Positions 1-9,000 of a stretch of DNA of 64,000 nt are shown here, one piece after another. The notes under the pieces are model-generated. The model searched no databases and was not told the DNA's origin. It was given only the letters and a program-made list of their open reading frames with translations. Position 1 is the first letter of the stretch, and the number at the start of each line of letters is the position of its first letter. The stretch is from an uncultured Fluviicola sp. (GTDB lineage: Bacteria; Bacteroidota; Bacteroidia; Flavobacteriales; Crocinitomicaceae). The stretch spans positions 1 to 64,000 of the forward strand of contig NZ_CAMLDC010000010.1 of assembly GCF_946478805.1 (NCBI RefSeq), read 5' to 3'. A program made the translations under genes and the position numbers.

Positions 1-63
1 TTGCCCGATGTAATATTTATCAAACTTTTCAGAATAGTTGATGTAAACGTAGTAGCTTTCCAT
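1..63 (-). CDS. GIY-YIG endonuclease, N-terminal part only (cut by window edge)
   Basis: Reading leftwards from the ATG at 63 gives 21 open codons, MESYYVYINYSEKFDKYYIG plus Q, before the window ends. This matches in style the first residues of the complete gene at 219-479 (VYI, then YY.G), the GIY and YIG strands of a GIY-YIG nuclease. The first four codons and everything upstream are identical to the neighbour, but the coding sequence then differs, so it is a related gene and not a fresh duplicate. The rest lies outside the window. Confidence 0.7.
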   Translation of the reverse strand, partial: MESYYVYINYSEKFDKYYIGQ

Positions 64-180
64 GAATAGTGATTTACCTAAAAAGCAAAAAGCTCAAGAC
101 ATTTGATACATCTTGAGCTTTTCTATTTCCTACAGCCATATAGGACTTATCTTTTAACGTAGTGTGCGGTCTGGACGGGA
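52..180. repeat. 129-bp perfect direct repeat, copy 1
   Basis: Bases 52-180 are identical to 468-596, with a fixed offset of 416 bp. The block runs from the first codons of a GIY-YIG gene through its leader and a terminator hairpin to a 15-base copy of the 3' end of tRNA-Asp (166-180). The identity ends exactly where the coding sequences of the two GIY-YIG genes begin to differ and where the tRNA-derived core ends. It therefore behaves like the constant part of a cassette. Confidence 0.95.
88..122 (-). terminator. tRNA-Asp type terminator hairpin, copy 1
   Basis: A perfect 12-bp stem (AAAAGCTCAAGA with TCTTGAGCTTTT) encloses an 11-base loop CATTTGATACA and is flanked by A and T runs on both sides. 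Read on the minus strand it lies directly behind the tRNA-Asp 3' core and before the GIY-YIG start codon. It would stop transcripts coming from a tRNA-Asp gene, with leakage feeding the nuclease gene. The same loop is present at 38508-38542 with a different stem. Confidence 0.75.
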
Positions 181-212
181 CTTCTCGGCTGAGCCGAGAC
201 GACCCCATGCGT
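166..212 (-). pseudogene. tRNA-Asp remnant with T arm replaced by a hairpin
   Basis: Bases 166-182 equal the last 16 bases of tRNA-Asp plus one flanking base (compare 38587-38603), and 200-212 equal tRNA-Asp bases at 38612-38624. The eight bases between them in the real tRNA, the T loop side, are replaced by a 17-base perfect palindrome at 183-199 (TCTCGGCT, G, AGCCGAGA). The D arm and most of the anticodon arm are missing. It cannot fold as a tRNA. Confidence 0.75.
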
Positions 213-218
213 TACAAA

Positions 219-479
219 TTAAACCAATTCATTCTTATCAGAAGCTATAAGCCAATCTAAGTATTTATGATTTTGTCGTTTGAGCATTTTCTCGTATTTC
301 AGAGCTTCTGTTTTACTTTCAAATGATTTGGTAAAGATTAATTTCCATGGACCTCTTTCTGAAGTATATTTTCCTAAAGGTAAATTGTGTTCTTCCAAAC
401 GACGAATTATATCAGTCGTATAACCTTTATAATAAATTCCATCAGGATTTGAAATAATATAAACAGCGTAGCTTTCCAT
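219..479 (-). CDS. GIY-YIG endonuclease, small
   Basis: An 86-residue single-domain protein of the GIY-YIG superfamily of DNA-cutting enzymes (UvrC/URI type). The N-terminal VYI strand (residues 6-8) and the YYKGYT segment (16-21) stand for the GIY and YIG elements, the RRLEEHN stretch (26-32) carries the conserved Arg and Asn/His region, and W and TEALK..E (around 45-62) complete the family pattern. Length is normal for stand-alone members. It starts at 479 behind a tRNA-Asp core and terminator, with AGG upstream of the ATG. The stop region reads AATTGGTTT, the same bases as the 5' edge of the intact tRNA-Asp, which may be chance. The target is unknown. Confidence 0.85.
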   Translation of the reverse strand: MESYAVYIISNPDGIYYKGYTTDIIRRLEEHNLPLGKYTSERGPWKLIFTKSFESKTEALKYEKMLKRQNHKYLDWLIASDKNELV

Positions 480-503
480 GAATAGTGATTTACCTAAAAA
501 GCA

Positions 504-538
504 AAAAGCTCAAGACATTTGATACATCTTGAGCTTTT
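504..538 (-). terminator. tRNA-Asp type terminator hairpin, copy 2
   Basis: This is the same 12-bp stem and CATTTGATACA loop as at 88-122. Before insertion of the element this hairpin would have ended the host tRNA-Asp transcript. The element now supplies a substitute at 38508-38542. Confidence 0.75.
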
Positions 539-581
539 CTATTTCCTACAGCCATATAGGACTTATCTTTTAACGTAGTGT

Positions 582-596
582 GCGGTCTGGACGGGA
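582..596. other. Left attachment site core (tRNA-Asp 3' end)
   Basis: GCGGTCTGGACGGGA is shared exactly with 38587-38601, the 3' end of the intact tRNA-Asp. Identity stops after base 596. It lies about 120 bp outside the arm repeat at 719-746 and about 200 bp from the integrase gene, the usual layout for a tyrosine-integrase element in a tRNA gene. Confidence 0.85.
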
Positions 597-718
597 ATCA
601 AACTAGATAATATTAAGTTTCATTAAATCATCTAAACACCCCGTAAACACTGCAACCGTCAAAAATCTAGTATCAGAACAAATCTAATGAGATTAAATGA
701 ACTTTAATGCAATTCAAG

Positions 719-746
719 AAAATTCTCACCGAAATTCTCACCGAAA
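719..746. repeat. Left arm-type integrase site
   Basis: Two adjacent copies of the 12-bp word ATTCTCACCGAA, in a 28-bp stretch identical to 38461-38488 and in the same orientation. The two stretches sit 99-123 bp inside the two attachment cores. This is the expected layout of arm-type binding sites for a tyrosine integrase. Confidence 0.75.
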
Positions 747-755
747 AGGGTATAA

Positions 756-786
756 AAAAACTCCGAAGTTTACACTCGGAGTTTTA
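756..786 (-). terminator. Terminator of the integrase operon
   Basis: AAAACTCCGA and TCGGAGTTTT pair around a short loop just downstream of the integrase stop. A T run follows on the minus strand and an A run on the other side, so it may work in both directions. Confidence 0.75.
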
Positions 787-801
787 TAAAATTCGATTTA
801 A

Positions 802-2139
802 TTAATCAACAAGAGGAAAAGGAAAGTATTCGTGATTTTCTTCTGTTGCTCTTCGAAGTTGATTACAAAACATGACAGCGTTTTCAAGTAAAGTCATTTT
901 ATTGTAAGCAAATATTATACTCTTATCCTGGAGTTTATGCCCTGTGATTTTTGTCAAAGTAGGTAGAGGAATAAAATTAATAAGATTAGTAATAAAAGAC
1001 CTCCTCCCCGTATGGGAGGAAATAAATTGATGTAGTTTCTTCGTTATCTTTTTTTTCTTACCTGTTGAGTCTGTATATGTTGTTGATACATCCTGATCAA
1101 GTCCAACTTTCAAGGCCAATTCTTTAACATAGGAATTTAATTTTTGTTGAGCGATTTTTCTAGGTGGTTTCCCTTTATTCTCATTAAACATATCCTGCAA
1201 AGGTTTTAGAATTGGACAGATAATTTCCGCTTCTGTTTTCTGTGTAATATATCGGCAGTAATTGAAACTTGTACCTTTTACTGAATGGTGTGCTTCAGGT
1301 ATAATTTTATATACATCTGATTCGCGACATCCTGTAAACAAAAGAATCATAAAAATGTACTTTACGTTATAAAGCCGATCATCTTCAGGATCAAAATCAA
1401 TAATCATTTGAATTTGATCCATATTCAGGTAAACTGCATCTGCGTTCTCAGCTTGAATTTTATCACGATTAGATAGTTCAGTTGCTGGATCAAAAACTTT
1501 GATCTTATAGAATCGAGCGATTTCCTTTAAGACAGCTTTAAACACTTTTTGTATTGCCCAAACTGCATTTATTCTTTCTGCATAAGGACGATAGAATTCG
1601 ATAAAATCCAAGTACATTTCTTCATTAACATCCTTTGAATAAATGAACTTGCCAATTCGTTTTTCATATTCCTCAAGTTTACCAATTAAGTTTTTATAAG
1701 GAGATTTAGATGTTTTCTTTATCGTGTTTGCAGCAACAATATTTTCCCGAATAAAATCTACTAAACGAACCTTTGTAATAGCTTCTGTTTTTTCCTTTCC
1801 AAGAATTCTTTCCTCAATTTCTTCTTTAAATTCTTCGAAATCAATTGCCCCCTTTTTTAATAATTTGTCATATACAATTCGAATATTCCTATTGATTTCT
1901 TGAATCTGGTTTCTATCGTCAGTTTTAATCGGCATTTTTAATTCCGCATCCCAATCAGCTGGTAGTAGTTTTATTCCAGTTGAGATAATTAAGCGCTTGT
2001 AAGTAACCTTTCTTGTTAACAAATCAATTTCTTTATGACCAAAATTGATATATCCAATAATTGGTTTTAAAGGTGATCTCTCATTTTTTAATTGATAATT
2101 GATCTTCAACTTCGAAGATTCTTCATTATTTGATTTCAT
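802..2139 (-). CDS. int: Tyrosine recombinase (phage-type integrase)
   Basis: A 445-residue tyrosine recombinase that would insert and excise the element at tRNA-Asp. The C-terminal catalytic domain shows the set R272 (in CRES), H376-x-x-R379 (HTGR), H401 (TGHK) and nucleophile Y412 (AYNKM). The region about 120-230 is the SAM-like core-binding domain, and the N-terminal 100 residues resemble the arm-binding domain of Bacteroidota phage integrases. The gene lies beside the left attachment core, ends in a terminator, and its start overlaps the stop of the excisionase-like gene by ATGA. The length is normal and no catalytic residue is missing. Confidence 0.95.
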   Translation of the reverse strand: MKSNNEESSKLKINYQLKNERSPLKPIIGYINFGHKEIDLLTRKVTYKRLIISTGIKLLPADWDAELKMPIKTDDRNQIQEINRNIRIVYDKLLKKGAIDFEEFKEEIEERILGKEKTEAITKVRLVDFIRENIVAANTIKKTSKSPYKNLIGKLEEYEKRIGKFIYSKDVNEEMYLDFIEFYRPYAERINAVWAIQKVFKAVLKEIARFYKIKVFDPATELSNRDKIQAENADAVYLNMDQIQMIIDFDPEDDRLYNVKYIFMILLFTGCRESDVYKIIPEAHHSVKGTSFNYCRYITQKTEAEIICPILKPLQDMFNENKGKPPRKIAQQKLNSYVKELALKVGLDQDVSTTYTDSTGKKKKITKKLHQFISSHTGRRSFITNLINFIPLPTLTKITGHKLQDKSIIFAYNKMTLLENAVMFCNQLRRATEENHEYFPFPLVD

Positions 2140-2456
2140 GATTTAGCGGCTTCTAATCGTATATAATTCAAAATTGAAATCCGAGAAAAACGCACACGTC
2201 TTTCATTAATCCGGATAGGCTTAATCAAGCCTTTGTTTACTAGTTTTTTGAGTGAATTGTAGCAGATACCAAGAAGCTTCTGGACTTGCTTTAAGTCCAG
2301 AAGTTCATCTTCTATTGGTTTTGATTCTACTGGAGGAATTGAAGGGCTGTTTTTCAGCCCTTTTATTTCCTCTTTCAATTCTGCCACTTCACCTTTAAGC
2401 TTCTGATACTGATCTAACAGATTATTCAAAGCCAGTTCTAAAAGTTTTGTGTCCAT
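2136..2456 (-). CDS. Excisionase-like helix-turn-helix protein with coiled coil
   Basis: A 106-residue protein. An N-terminal heptad-rich helix (about 1-40, LLDQYQKLKGEVAELKEEI) suggests a coiled coil. A C-terminal winged helix of the MerR/HTH_17 type follows (about 55-100), with LDLKQVQKLLGICYNSLKKL and a KPIRINERRVRFSR wing. Such proteins bind DNA and often set integrase direction. Coupling to the integrase by a 4-base overlap fits that job. I start at 2456, not at the longer in-frame ATG at 2522, because the longer form would overlap the GH108 gene and adds no domain residues. Confidence 0.8.
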   Translation of the reverse strand: MDTKLLELALNNLLDQYQKLKGEVAELKEEIKGLKNSPSIPPVESKPIEDELLDLKQVQKLLGICYNSLKKLVNKGLIKPIRINERRVRFSRISILNYIRLEAAKS

Positions 2457-2496
2457 GATAATTGATTTAGGACTATGGTCGGAATTCAATCCTTTT

Positions 2497-3102
2497 TCAT
2501 AGCCCCATGATAAAAAGTCCAATTCCGGTCATCAGCAGGATTAATCCCACTATCGTATCGGAAGAACTACTTTCAGGTACGTATTTGATCCGTTCTAAGC
2601 GGTTCAACCATCCTTTGAGGTACTTTTCCTTAGGTGAAGCTTTATATCGATCTGCTCGTACTTCTTTGAGCGTGTAGAACAAACTCTCTTGATTCAATTT
2701 GTTCATTAGCTCAACTCCCTGGTCAGTAAAAACCTTGCTACCTGTGATTGGATGCTTTAACCGTTTTAGTGCCTTCTCTGCCATAGAACGCATTCCTCCA
2801 ACACCATGGTTCACCGAACCATCGTAAAGCATTGTTGCGACCGATTGATTACGAAGGCTTCCAAAATGGTTCTTATCCCAATAATTGCGTTTTAAGATTG
2901 ATTCAGCAGTTTTGCGAGATAACTTTTTCATATCGGCAACAGTTGGAGTTCTCCCAAGGAATTGCGCTAAAGTTGGCGCAGCAATTCCCCAATTTGTGCC
3001 GATTAGTATTCCCTTATACCAATTCCCGCTATCATCGGCTAGGTTCTGATACCCACCTTCGTTGATACCAACAATTGCCTGGGATTTTTCAAATGATGCC
3101 AT
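2497..3102 (-). CDS. GH108-type muramidase with C-terminal membrane anchor
   Basis: A 201-residue protein of the glycoside hydrolase 108 (ZliS/secretion-activator) family, which cleaves the glycan strand of peptidoglycan. The catalytic Glu is in NEGGY (about residue 15), and the D-S-G-N-W-Y-K-G, NYWD and DGSVNHG segments fit the family, with a peptidoglycan-binding part after residue 110. Unlike most lysozymes of the family it ends in a hydrophobic helix (about 184-200, VGLILLMTGIGLFIMG), so it is tail-anchored and not freely secreted. Beside other membrane-anchored wall enzymes, it fits a virion enzyme used at entry or at lysis. Confidence 0.88.
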   Translation of the reverse strand: MASFEKSQAIVGINEGGYQNLADDSGNWYKGILIGTNWGIAAPTLAQFLGRTPTVADMKKLSRKTAESILKRNYWDKNHFGSLRNQSVATMLYDGSVNHGVGGMRSMAEKALKRLKHPITGSKVFTDQGVELMNKLNQESLFYTLKEVRADRYKASPKEKYLKGWLNRLERIKYVPESSSSDTIVGLILLMTGIGLFIMGL

Positions 3103-3113
3103 GACATCGGTTA

Positions 3114-4268
3114 TTAATTAAAACTTGTGGACTTTGAAGCCTGATCGAATCCATGTTGGATGCGCTGCTCAATCAATTTTTCATTCGCAACAAGTGGACT
3201 CCCCAGATCAAGATCTTTATCAGGATTAATAATCATAGCTTCGAAGCTTTTGATAACCCGACCATTCGGGTTCTTTAACTCAACTTGTGCAACTTCCGAT
3301 TGTTTTACCAGGTCATTGATTCGAACGAAATGATCAATGTCATTGTTGAATATTTCAGTCAACGTTAACTCATAAGCTGATCGCGCTGCAATTGCACCAA
3401 TACCCTTGTTTGAGAAGTTTTCATATTTCGGAATCCCACTATTGCAATTGATTACAATTACACGGTAATTACATTCTTCCGAATCTTCTTCAATCAATCG
3501 GATAACGTCTCCTAATGGTGAAACGTTCATCAAGCCCCCATCAACATTGTTGTGCGAATTTTGTAAGATTCCGTTCTTAATGAATTTGACTTTATCGACC
3601 GGTTCCCAAACTAAGGGAATAGCAGTTGAAGCCAATACGCCATTGACGAAATCTTCATTTGTCGCAAACTCGTTGTGCTTAATACTGTGATATGTTCCAG
3701 TATTCAATGAAACAAAACCTGCCGTAAATACCGTTCCTTCAACTTTAGAACGGTCCAGGTATAATTTAAGTTTTTCAAGCAGTGGCTTGTTACTTGCAAC
3801 CGATCTGAAACTCTTGTAACTTTCTTTAAGTGATTCTCCAATCTTTTGGATGAATTCCCGGATAATCTCTTTTCGTTTCTCTTTTGAGAAGATCATCTCT
3901 AATTTCTGAAAGAAATTCAGATTAAAATCTATCTTCAAATTGAACCTTTTAGCTAACGAAAGAAGATCAAATTTGAATTTGAGTTTATCTTCTTTTGAAT
4001 CGGTGTCAATAAATTCTGAAGTGTAGATTTCCGATGCTCCATTTTCACCAATGAGTTGCCATATTTCTTCGAGCAATTCAAAACGTCCCATTGCGAGCAT
4101 TGAACCATTAATTGATCCTGCGCTCACTCCTGAAATAATATCGAATTTCATTGGTGAATCTAATCCTGTGACTTTTTGCCAGTTCTCCTTCAGGTATTTC
4201 AACGCTCCAACTTGGAATGCGCCTTTGAAACCTCCACCTGATAAAACCAATGCATACTTGGTCTTCAT
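3114..4268 (-). CDS. Patatin-like phospholipase
   Basis: A 384-residue protein of the patatin family, lipid acyl hydrolases with a Ser-Asp dyad. The oxyanion motif GGGFKG is at residues 11-16, the nucleophile elbow G47-V-S49-A-G51 follows, and the partner Asp lies in VDGGL near residue 240. No signal peptide is visible, so it acts in the cytosol, in the particle or at the inner membrane. It sits 11 bases from the muramidase in the same operon. In this setting it may cut host or virion lipids during entry or exit. A defence role like that of some bacterial patatins is possible but no cyclase partner is present. Confidence 0.88.
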   Translation of the reverse strand: MKTKYALVLSGGGFKGAFQVGALKYLKENWQKVTGLDSPMKFDIISGVSAGSINGSMLAMGRFELLEEIWQLIGENGASEIYTSEFIDTDSKEDKLKFKFDLLSLAKRFNLKIDFNLNFFQKLEMIFSKEKRKEIIREFIQKIGESLKESYKSFRSVASNKPLLEKLKLYLDRSKVEGTVFTAGFVSLNTGTYHSIKHNEFATNEDFVNGVLASTAIPLVWEPVDKVKFIKNGILQNSHNNVDGGLMNVSPLGDVIRLIEEDSEECNYRVIVINCNSGIPKYENFSNKGIGAIAARSAYELTLTEIFNNDIDHFVRINDLVKQSEVAQVELKNPNGRVIKSFEAMIINPDKDLDLGSPLVANEKLIEQRIQHGFDQASKSTSFN

Positions 4269-4285
4269 AACAATTGATTTAGATG

Positions 4286-4564
4286 TTATCTTTTCTTTCT
4301 TCGGGAAAGTGAACTTTCCTCAATCCACGGGCTTTTCTTCGGATGCCCTTTAGCATCACTAAGAATTAAGCGATATTTTGGTTTAACTCCTGCGGTTTTG
4401 AATTGCTTTATTTCATGGATCTGACGTTTCTCAGTCGGATTCAATTTGGAATAAACAAATTCAGCCACTTTGTAACGGGGTTTATGCGCTTTCTTCGCAA
4501 CACCTCGCTTAACAGTTGTTTTCTTTCTTGCAACTGTCTTTCTTGTTGATCTTTTTTTGTACAT
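4286..4564 (-). CDS. Small very basic protein, possibly DNA-binding
   Basis: A 92-residue protein whose first 30 residues are mostly Lys, Arg and Thr and whose end is SRRKKR. The middle (about 30-80) looks like a small folded part with PTEKRQIHEIKQF. I recognise no family. The charge suggests binding to nucleic acid, for example packing the genome. It is in line with the operon, 27 bases from the ATPase gene. A longer overlapping frame (to 4668) is a shadow of the ATPase gene. Confidence 0.6.
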   Translation of the reverse strand: MYKKRSTRKTVARKKTTVKRGVAKKAHKPRYKVAEFVYSKLNPTEKRQIHEIKQFKTAGVKPKYRLILSDAKGHPKKSPWIEESSLSRRKKR

Positions 4565-4591
4565 GATTTGATGGTGTTTTTTTGTTGTTGA

Positions 4592-6076
4592 TTAATTGAA
4601 CACTTGCATTTCACCTCCTTGGTTGAAACGTCCATATTGTATTGCTCTTCCTCTCTCTGGAAACTCAATTATGCAATCCACATCGTGCGCAAATTCATTT
4701 GAACCACGAGCCTTTCCTGATTTGTTTACTTGGGAAACAAAAATGAATGAAACATTGGGATGGCTTTCTTTTAGTTCATTAAGTTCGTATGGAGATAATC
4801 GAAGACGTGTAATACTATCCAGGAATATAAAATTGTAATCATCAAGATTCTCAGGTAAATAATCCGAAACATCCAGGTTCGGATGGGCAACTGATTTCAG
4901 CTTTTCCTTCAGGGTATCATCCAATCCTTCTTCTTTAGCGACATAAAGTACTTTTCCATGATTTCGGGCTAAGTACCCTGCGAAGTCTGTACAAAGAATT
5001 GACTTACCGAATTTGGGTGGTGCGGAAACCAAAACTGAGAATCCAGGTGACGGGTTTCCAATGAAATCTAACCACTTACCAGTAAATCCAATTTTGTCAA
5101 ATTCAAGCTGCACAAAATCCATACTGTTCATCATTCCTCTTTGTGGCTGATTTGTATCGAAATCCAATTCGTCATCATCAAGCGACTCCAATCCATTTAG
5201 CCCATTCAATTCCCTTGTAGGGATTGTAAGAACTCCTTCAGATGGATTTTTTCGAACGAACGACTCCAGGGTATTTAGCATTTCTGTTAACACATCGTAA
5301 TAGGGATCTTTCTCGGTAATACGAGAAGCATTGATCGCCCGTCCAACTCTATTAAACAGATTCTTTGCTTTGTTATTAGCAATCAGTTTCCCCTGCAATC
5401 CAATGTAACTTTTTATGAAGCGAGTGGAAAGCATTAACTCTTGTTTTCCACATAGGTTTTGCAATGATGCCAGTCGTGAACTTTCAATCTCAACTCTTAC
5501 TTCTCCATTGCGTTTAATTGAGTTCATAAGCTCAATCAATGAGTCCTGGATTTCTAAAATTTGTTTTGCATAAGAGGAAGTTTTTCGAATTCGCTTTTCT
5601 GCCATGGCACGTTGCAACGCGTTTAGAAAAGCTCTTACCTGGTCATAGCTTTTAACCTTACCATGCAACAATGTAAATCGTTTAACGAACCTTAATTCCT
5701 CAGAAATTCGCTCCACAGGTTCACCTGACCGAGATACAACACGCATGTTACTTTTTCCTGCACTCTTTGATCGGTTACTTGTAACCTTGCGTTCTTTAGC
5801 AGGAGCAGATTTCGAATCCTTGCTTTTTGCAACTTCTCTTCCAGTTTGCGCTTGAGAAGCGGTTTTATCTGGATGCTCTTGCAGGTATTCACTGAGTTTT
5901 TCGAAGAATAAATCAACTGTCTCCCGAATTTCACGATCCTGGTCGTAAAGTTCCCAATTGTTACCGTGGCCTGTTACCTCATCCACAAAATCAGCAGTGG
6001 CTTTCAGGTCGGCATGTAACTTGCTACGATCCATCTTTTCGATTGTAGCATAATAATTTTTGCTTGTGATTGTCAT
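4592..6076 (-). CDS. RecA/RadA-like P-loop ATPase
   Basis: A 494-residue protein. Residues about 120-280 are helical and of unknown kind. After an NGLNGL motif at 291-296 and an acidic linker comes a RecA-fold ATPase: Walker A SAPPKFGKS (351-359), a KEEG segment (381-384), Walker B NFIFLD (415-420), and VSQVNKSGKARGSNEFAHDVD (near 447-467), similar to the end of the RadA/KaiC core. It may be a replication helicase, a recombination motor or a genome-packaging motor. No FtsK/HerA-type packaging ATPase is seen elsewhere in the element. The start overlaps the stop of the upstream giant gene by ATGA. Confidence 0.75.
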   Translation of the reverse strand: MTITSKNYYATIEKMDRSKLHADLKATADFVDEVTGHGNNWELYDQDREIRETVDLFFEKLSEYLQEHPDKTASQAQTGREVAKSKDSKSAPAKERKVTSNRSKSAGKSNMRVVSRSGEPVERISEELRFVKRFTLLHGKVKSYDQVRAFLNALQRAMAEKRIRKTSSYAKQILEIQDSLIELMNSIKRNGEVRVEIESSRLASLQNLCGKQELMLSTRFIKSYIGLQGKLIANNKAKNLFNRVGRAINASRITEKDPYYDVLTEMLNTLESFVRKNPSEGVLTIPTRELNGLNGLESLDDDELDFDTNQPQRGMMNSMDFVQLEFDKIGFTGKWLDFIGNPSPGFSVLVSAPPKFGKSILCTDFAGYLARNHGKVLYVAKEEGLDDTLKEKLKSVAHPNLDVSDYLPENLDDYNFIFLDSITRLRLSPYELNELKESHPNVSFIFVSQVNKSGKARGSNEFAHDVDCIIEFPERGRAIQYGRFNQGGEMQVFN

Positions 6077-9000
6077 GATGCTTTCTTGTTGAATGACAAT
6101 AATCTTAACTTCAATTTCAAAGCCTTTGCACGAAGCTTCATTAATCGAAGCTGTTCATCTGCTGATTCGGAAGGCGGTGTTTCTAACTTAACTCTGGGCT
6201 TGGGTTCGGGTTTTACAAGTCCAACTTTTTCTGCCTGGTCTTTATCCAAATTGATTGTAATTCCCAACTCATCCAGTTCCTTAACAAATGGTTCAATAGA
6301 TTCACTTGAAAGCTTTGCAGTCATATTCTTACCTACCTTTTCAAAATTGTTCCCCTCCACAATCTTTAATAGTTCAGAATTCAAAAAGATTCTGCCACCA
6401 TCATTAAGTGAGGATGGAACTATAACCCTATACTTGCCACTGGACTCTTTAAAGAATCCGATTCCGTTATTCGTTATCAAGTCGGAACCGGAAGGAAGAG
6501 ATTTAAAAAACAGGATCGCCATTCCAACAGGAACTTCAATCCTGTTTCCAAGAACTTTTTCAGCGTTCCAATGTTCCGGCATTAAGATTCCCTTTCGAGT
6601 TTGACCATCAAGTGTAGTGTAGCTAACAAGTTTTCCGGAAAAGGATGAAAAAGCCTGAAGGATATTGCCTGTTACAACATAGCGGATACCTCGATCCTTT
6701 AGATTTTGCCCGATTGCTTGCTGCCAATCATTGAGCAACTCATCAAAACTCGACTCGCGAATACCAATACTTGCTCCTTTAATAGCGTTGATCTTGTCCG
6801 TTACACTTGCAGGAATTTCCAGGTACTTTTGCGATGAAGCAAGAGCAAAACGCAAACGTATTGAACTCGGTGCATAAGGATTTGCAAGTTTATAGTCAAT
6901 CTTAAATCCTAGGAATACGGTCATTGTATCAATCGGATGACCTTCAAATGAAGGTTCTTGATAGATGAGTTCTTTCCCAACCGTAAAAAACTGGAAAAGG
7001 TCTTCTACAAATCTTCGTTTTGCTTCTGCCTGGCGGTCTACTTCCTCAATTTTGCGTGAACGCTCGATGTTCAATTCAAGGATACGTTGTTCAACTGCCG
7101 GATCTACAAGGGTTGGACTTTCTTTTTTGAGTTTCTTAATCTTTCTCTCTTGGGGAACATCACGAATAAGCTGCGTGTACTTGTTAGCAACGGCTTCTTT
7201 TTCGGCAGTTAGAATTGCACCACGGTGATTATGATAAGTTTCAAGTAATTGTGCTTTTAATTCATCAGCCGATTTTCCATCAAGTGTTTGGTAAATCATG
7301 TTGCGCAATTCTTCAACCTTGTAAGGCTTTCTTAAAATGTTCGCTTCAATCTTCTCAAGAATTGAATCCTCTCCGAAAGAAGAAAAACCACCCTTACCAA
7401 TCTTTACAGCAGTCTCCATTTTGGTTTCTGCCTTAAGATTCATTTCCTCAACCTCCAGGTCATATTCACCTGTTTGCTTCAAATATCCAACAAGGGTTTC
7501 GTAACGTTCTTTGATGATTTCGTAAAAGCTTTCTTGCCCCTTAACAGAAAGAACTGCTACACGTCCTGACACTTTTAACGCTGCATCTTCATTCGAGGAT
7601 TCATCTGAACCCAATTTCAAAGGATTACCTAATTGCTCGTTTAATTCGTAGTTCTCAGACAGGTAAGCGTAAACAATCCCATCGCCGTACTTATTCAAAA
7701 AGTCAGGCACTTCCAAAATACTGGAACTTTGTTTTTGATTCGATGAAGTATTTGCATCCAAGCTTTTCAGCTTCTTCTGAAGCATCATCATTAAACGCAG
7801 CTCTGCCGGAATTGCAGAGTTCAAATAATCGTAGATCGGTTTAATCAATTGTCCGGTGCGGTTGATTCGTCCACGTTTCTGAATCTCGGTATTAATGTCC
7901 AACTCAGGTTGTACCACGATCATTACCCGTTGCTTCACTTCACTTTCAGGAACTTTAGCAGTAGAAATGGCGTGTGCAGATGCACCAGTACTTCCTGACT
8001 GGTTAATGAGCAGCACGTCAATTTCATTGTTGTTGAATTGACGAAAGGCATCGTTTGTATTCACTCGCTTTCTTACTTCAACTATTCCGCGATTGCGCTT
8101 CTCATTAAATTGAACTTGAAGTTTACGCCCCGTTACCTCTGCAACTTTATAACCCGCAGCACGAATACGTTCAACAATCACATCAATAGGGGAAATAGTA
8201 ATTCCGGTTGAAATAAGACTGATTTCTTCTCGGATTCTACCATACTCTTTTTTGGCATCTACTCCTAAGTCATCAATATCAAAGACTTTCTTTTCCTTTC
8301 CACCATTGGGAAGCGTAACAGTATAGCGCAAAACTCCTTCCAAGCCTTTTTCCAATACAATGGAAAAATCAGTATTGATACTATCCCCAAGTTTTACGAC
8401 GAAACCGTTATCATCTTCCATTTGTTCAAGGAAACTTCCCATCGTACTGGAGAATGCAATAACTGGCTTTCTACCTTCCTTCAATCGTACAATTGCTCGT
8501 TCTGCAACTGCTTCCGCTTTTATGGAGAACAACATTTGATTAATGACATTAAACACCTTTGAGAAATATGGCATATTGTCAACACCACCACTTTCAGTTC
8601 CTTTTCGAAGTCCAGCTTCTGCTCCCTCTTCAGCCATGATCTCATCCAATTCATTTACACGAGTATCTACATAGGTGTTTTGAAAGGAGATAATATCCCG
8701 AAGGATCATTGTAATGTTGTCCGCTATTGCTTTGTGGCTTTCCGCATATTCGTCCAGGGAAATGTAATTCACCTCAACACCTTCATAGGTTCGCTCTCTA
8801 CGTATCATTTGACCCTCCAACACCAATTGCGAAGCCAGTACTTCCTGCAATGCAACACCACCATGTGTGATCGCGTTAACTAAATCCTCTTGTGACATAC
8901 TCGCTTCTGAAATAACTGTTTTCATTGCGTAGATTGGCATATTATCCGGTCTCTTTGCAAATGTCGCTGATAAGAAAACTGCACCTTTTGCTTTTCTAAC

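Larger units (their letters stand above)
468..596. repeat. 129-bp perfect direct repeat, copy 2
   Basis: This copy is identical to 52-180. It contains the first codons and leader of the GIY-YIG gene at 219-479, a terminator hairpin, and at its right end the tRNA-Asp core 582-596, which serves as the left attachment site of the large element. It most likely represents the original host sequence downstream of tRNA-Asp before the element inserted. Confidence 0.95.
597..801. other. Left end noncoding region of the element
   Basis: About 200 bases between the attachment core and the integrase stop contain the arm repeat (719-746) and the integrase terminator (756-786). I see no open reading frame and nothing else that stands out. 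Confidence 0.6.

Noticed and set aside
3114..4268. Patatin as a CBASS effector
   Set aside because: No nucleotide cyclase or accessory gene lies beside it, and it sits within the virion-like operon.
4441..4668. Minus-strand open frame overlapping the basic protein and ATPase genes
   Set aside because: It overlaps two better genes in other frames and has no independent support.
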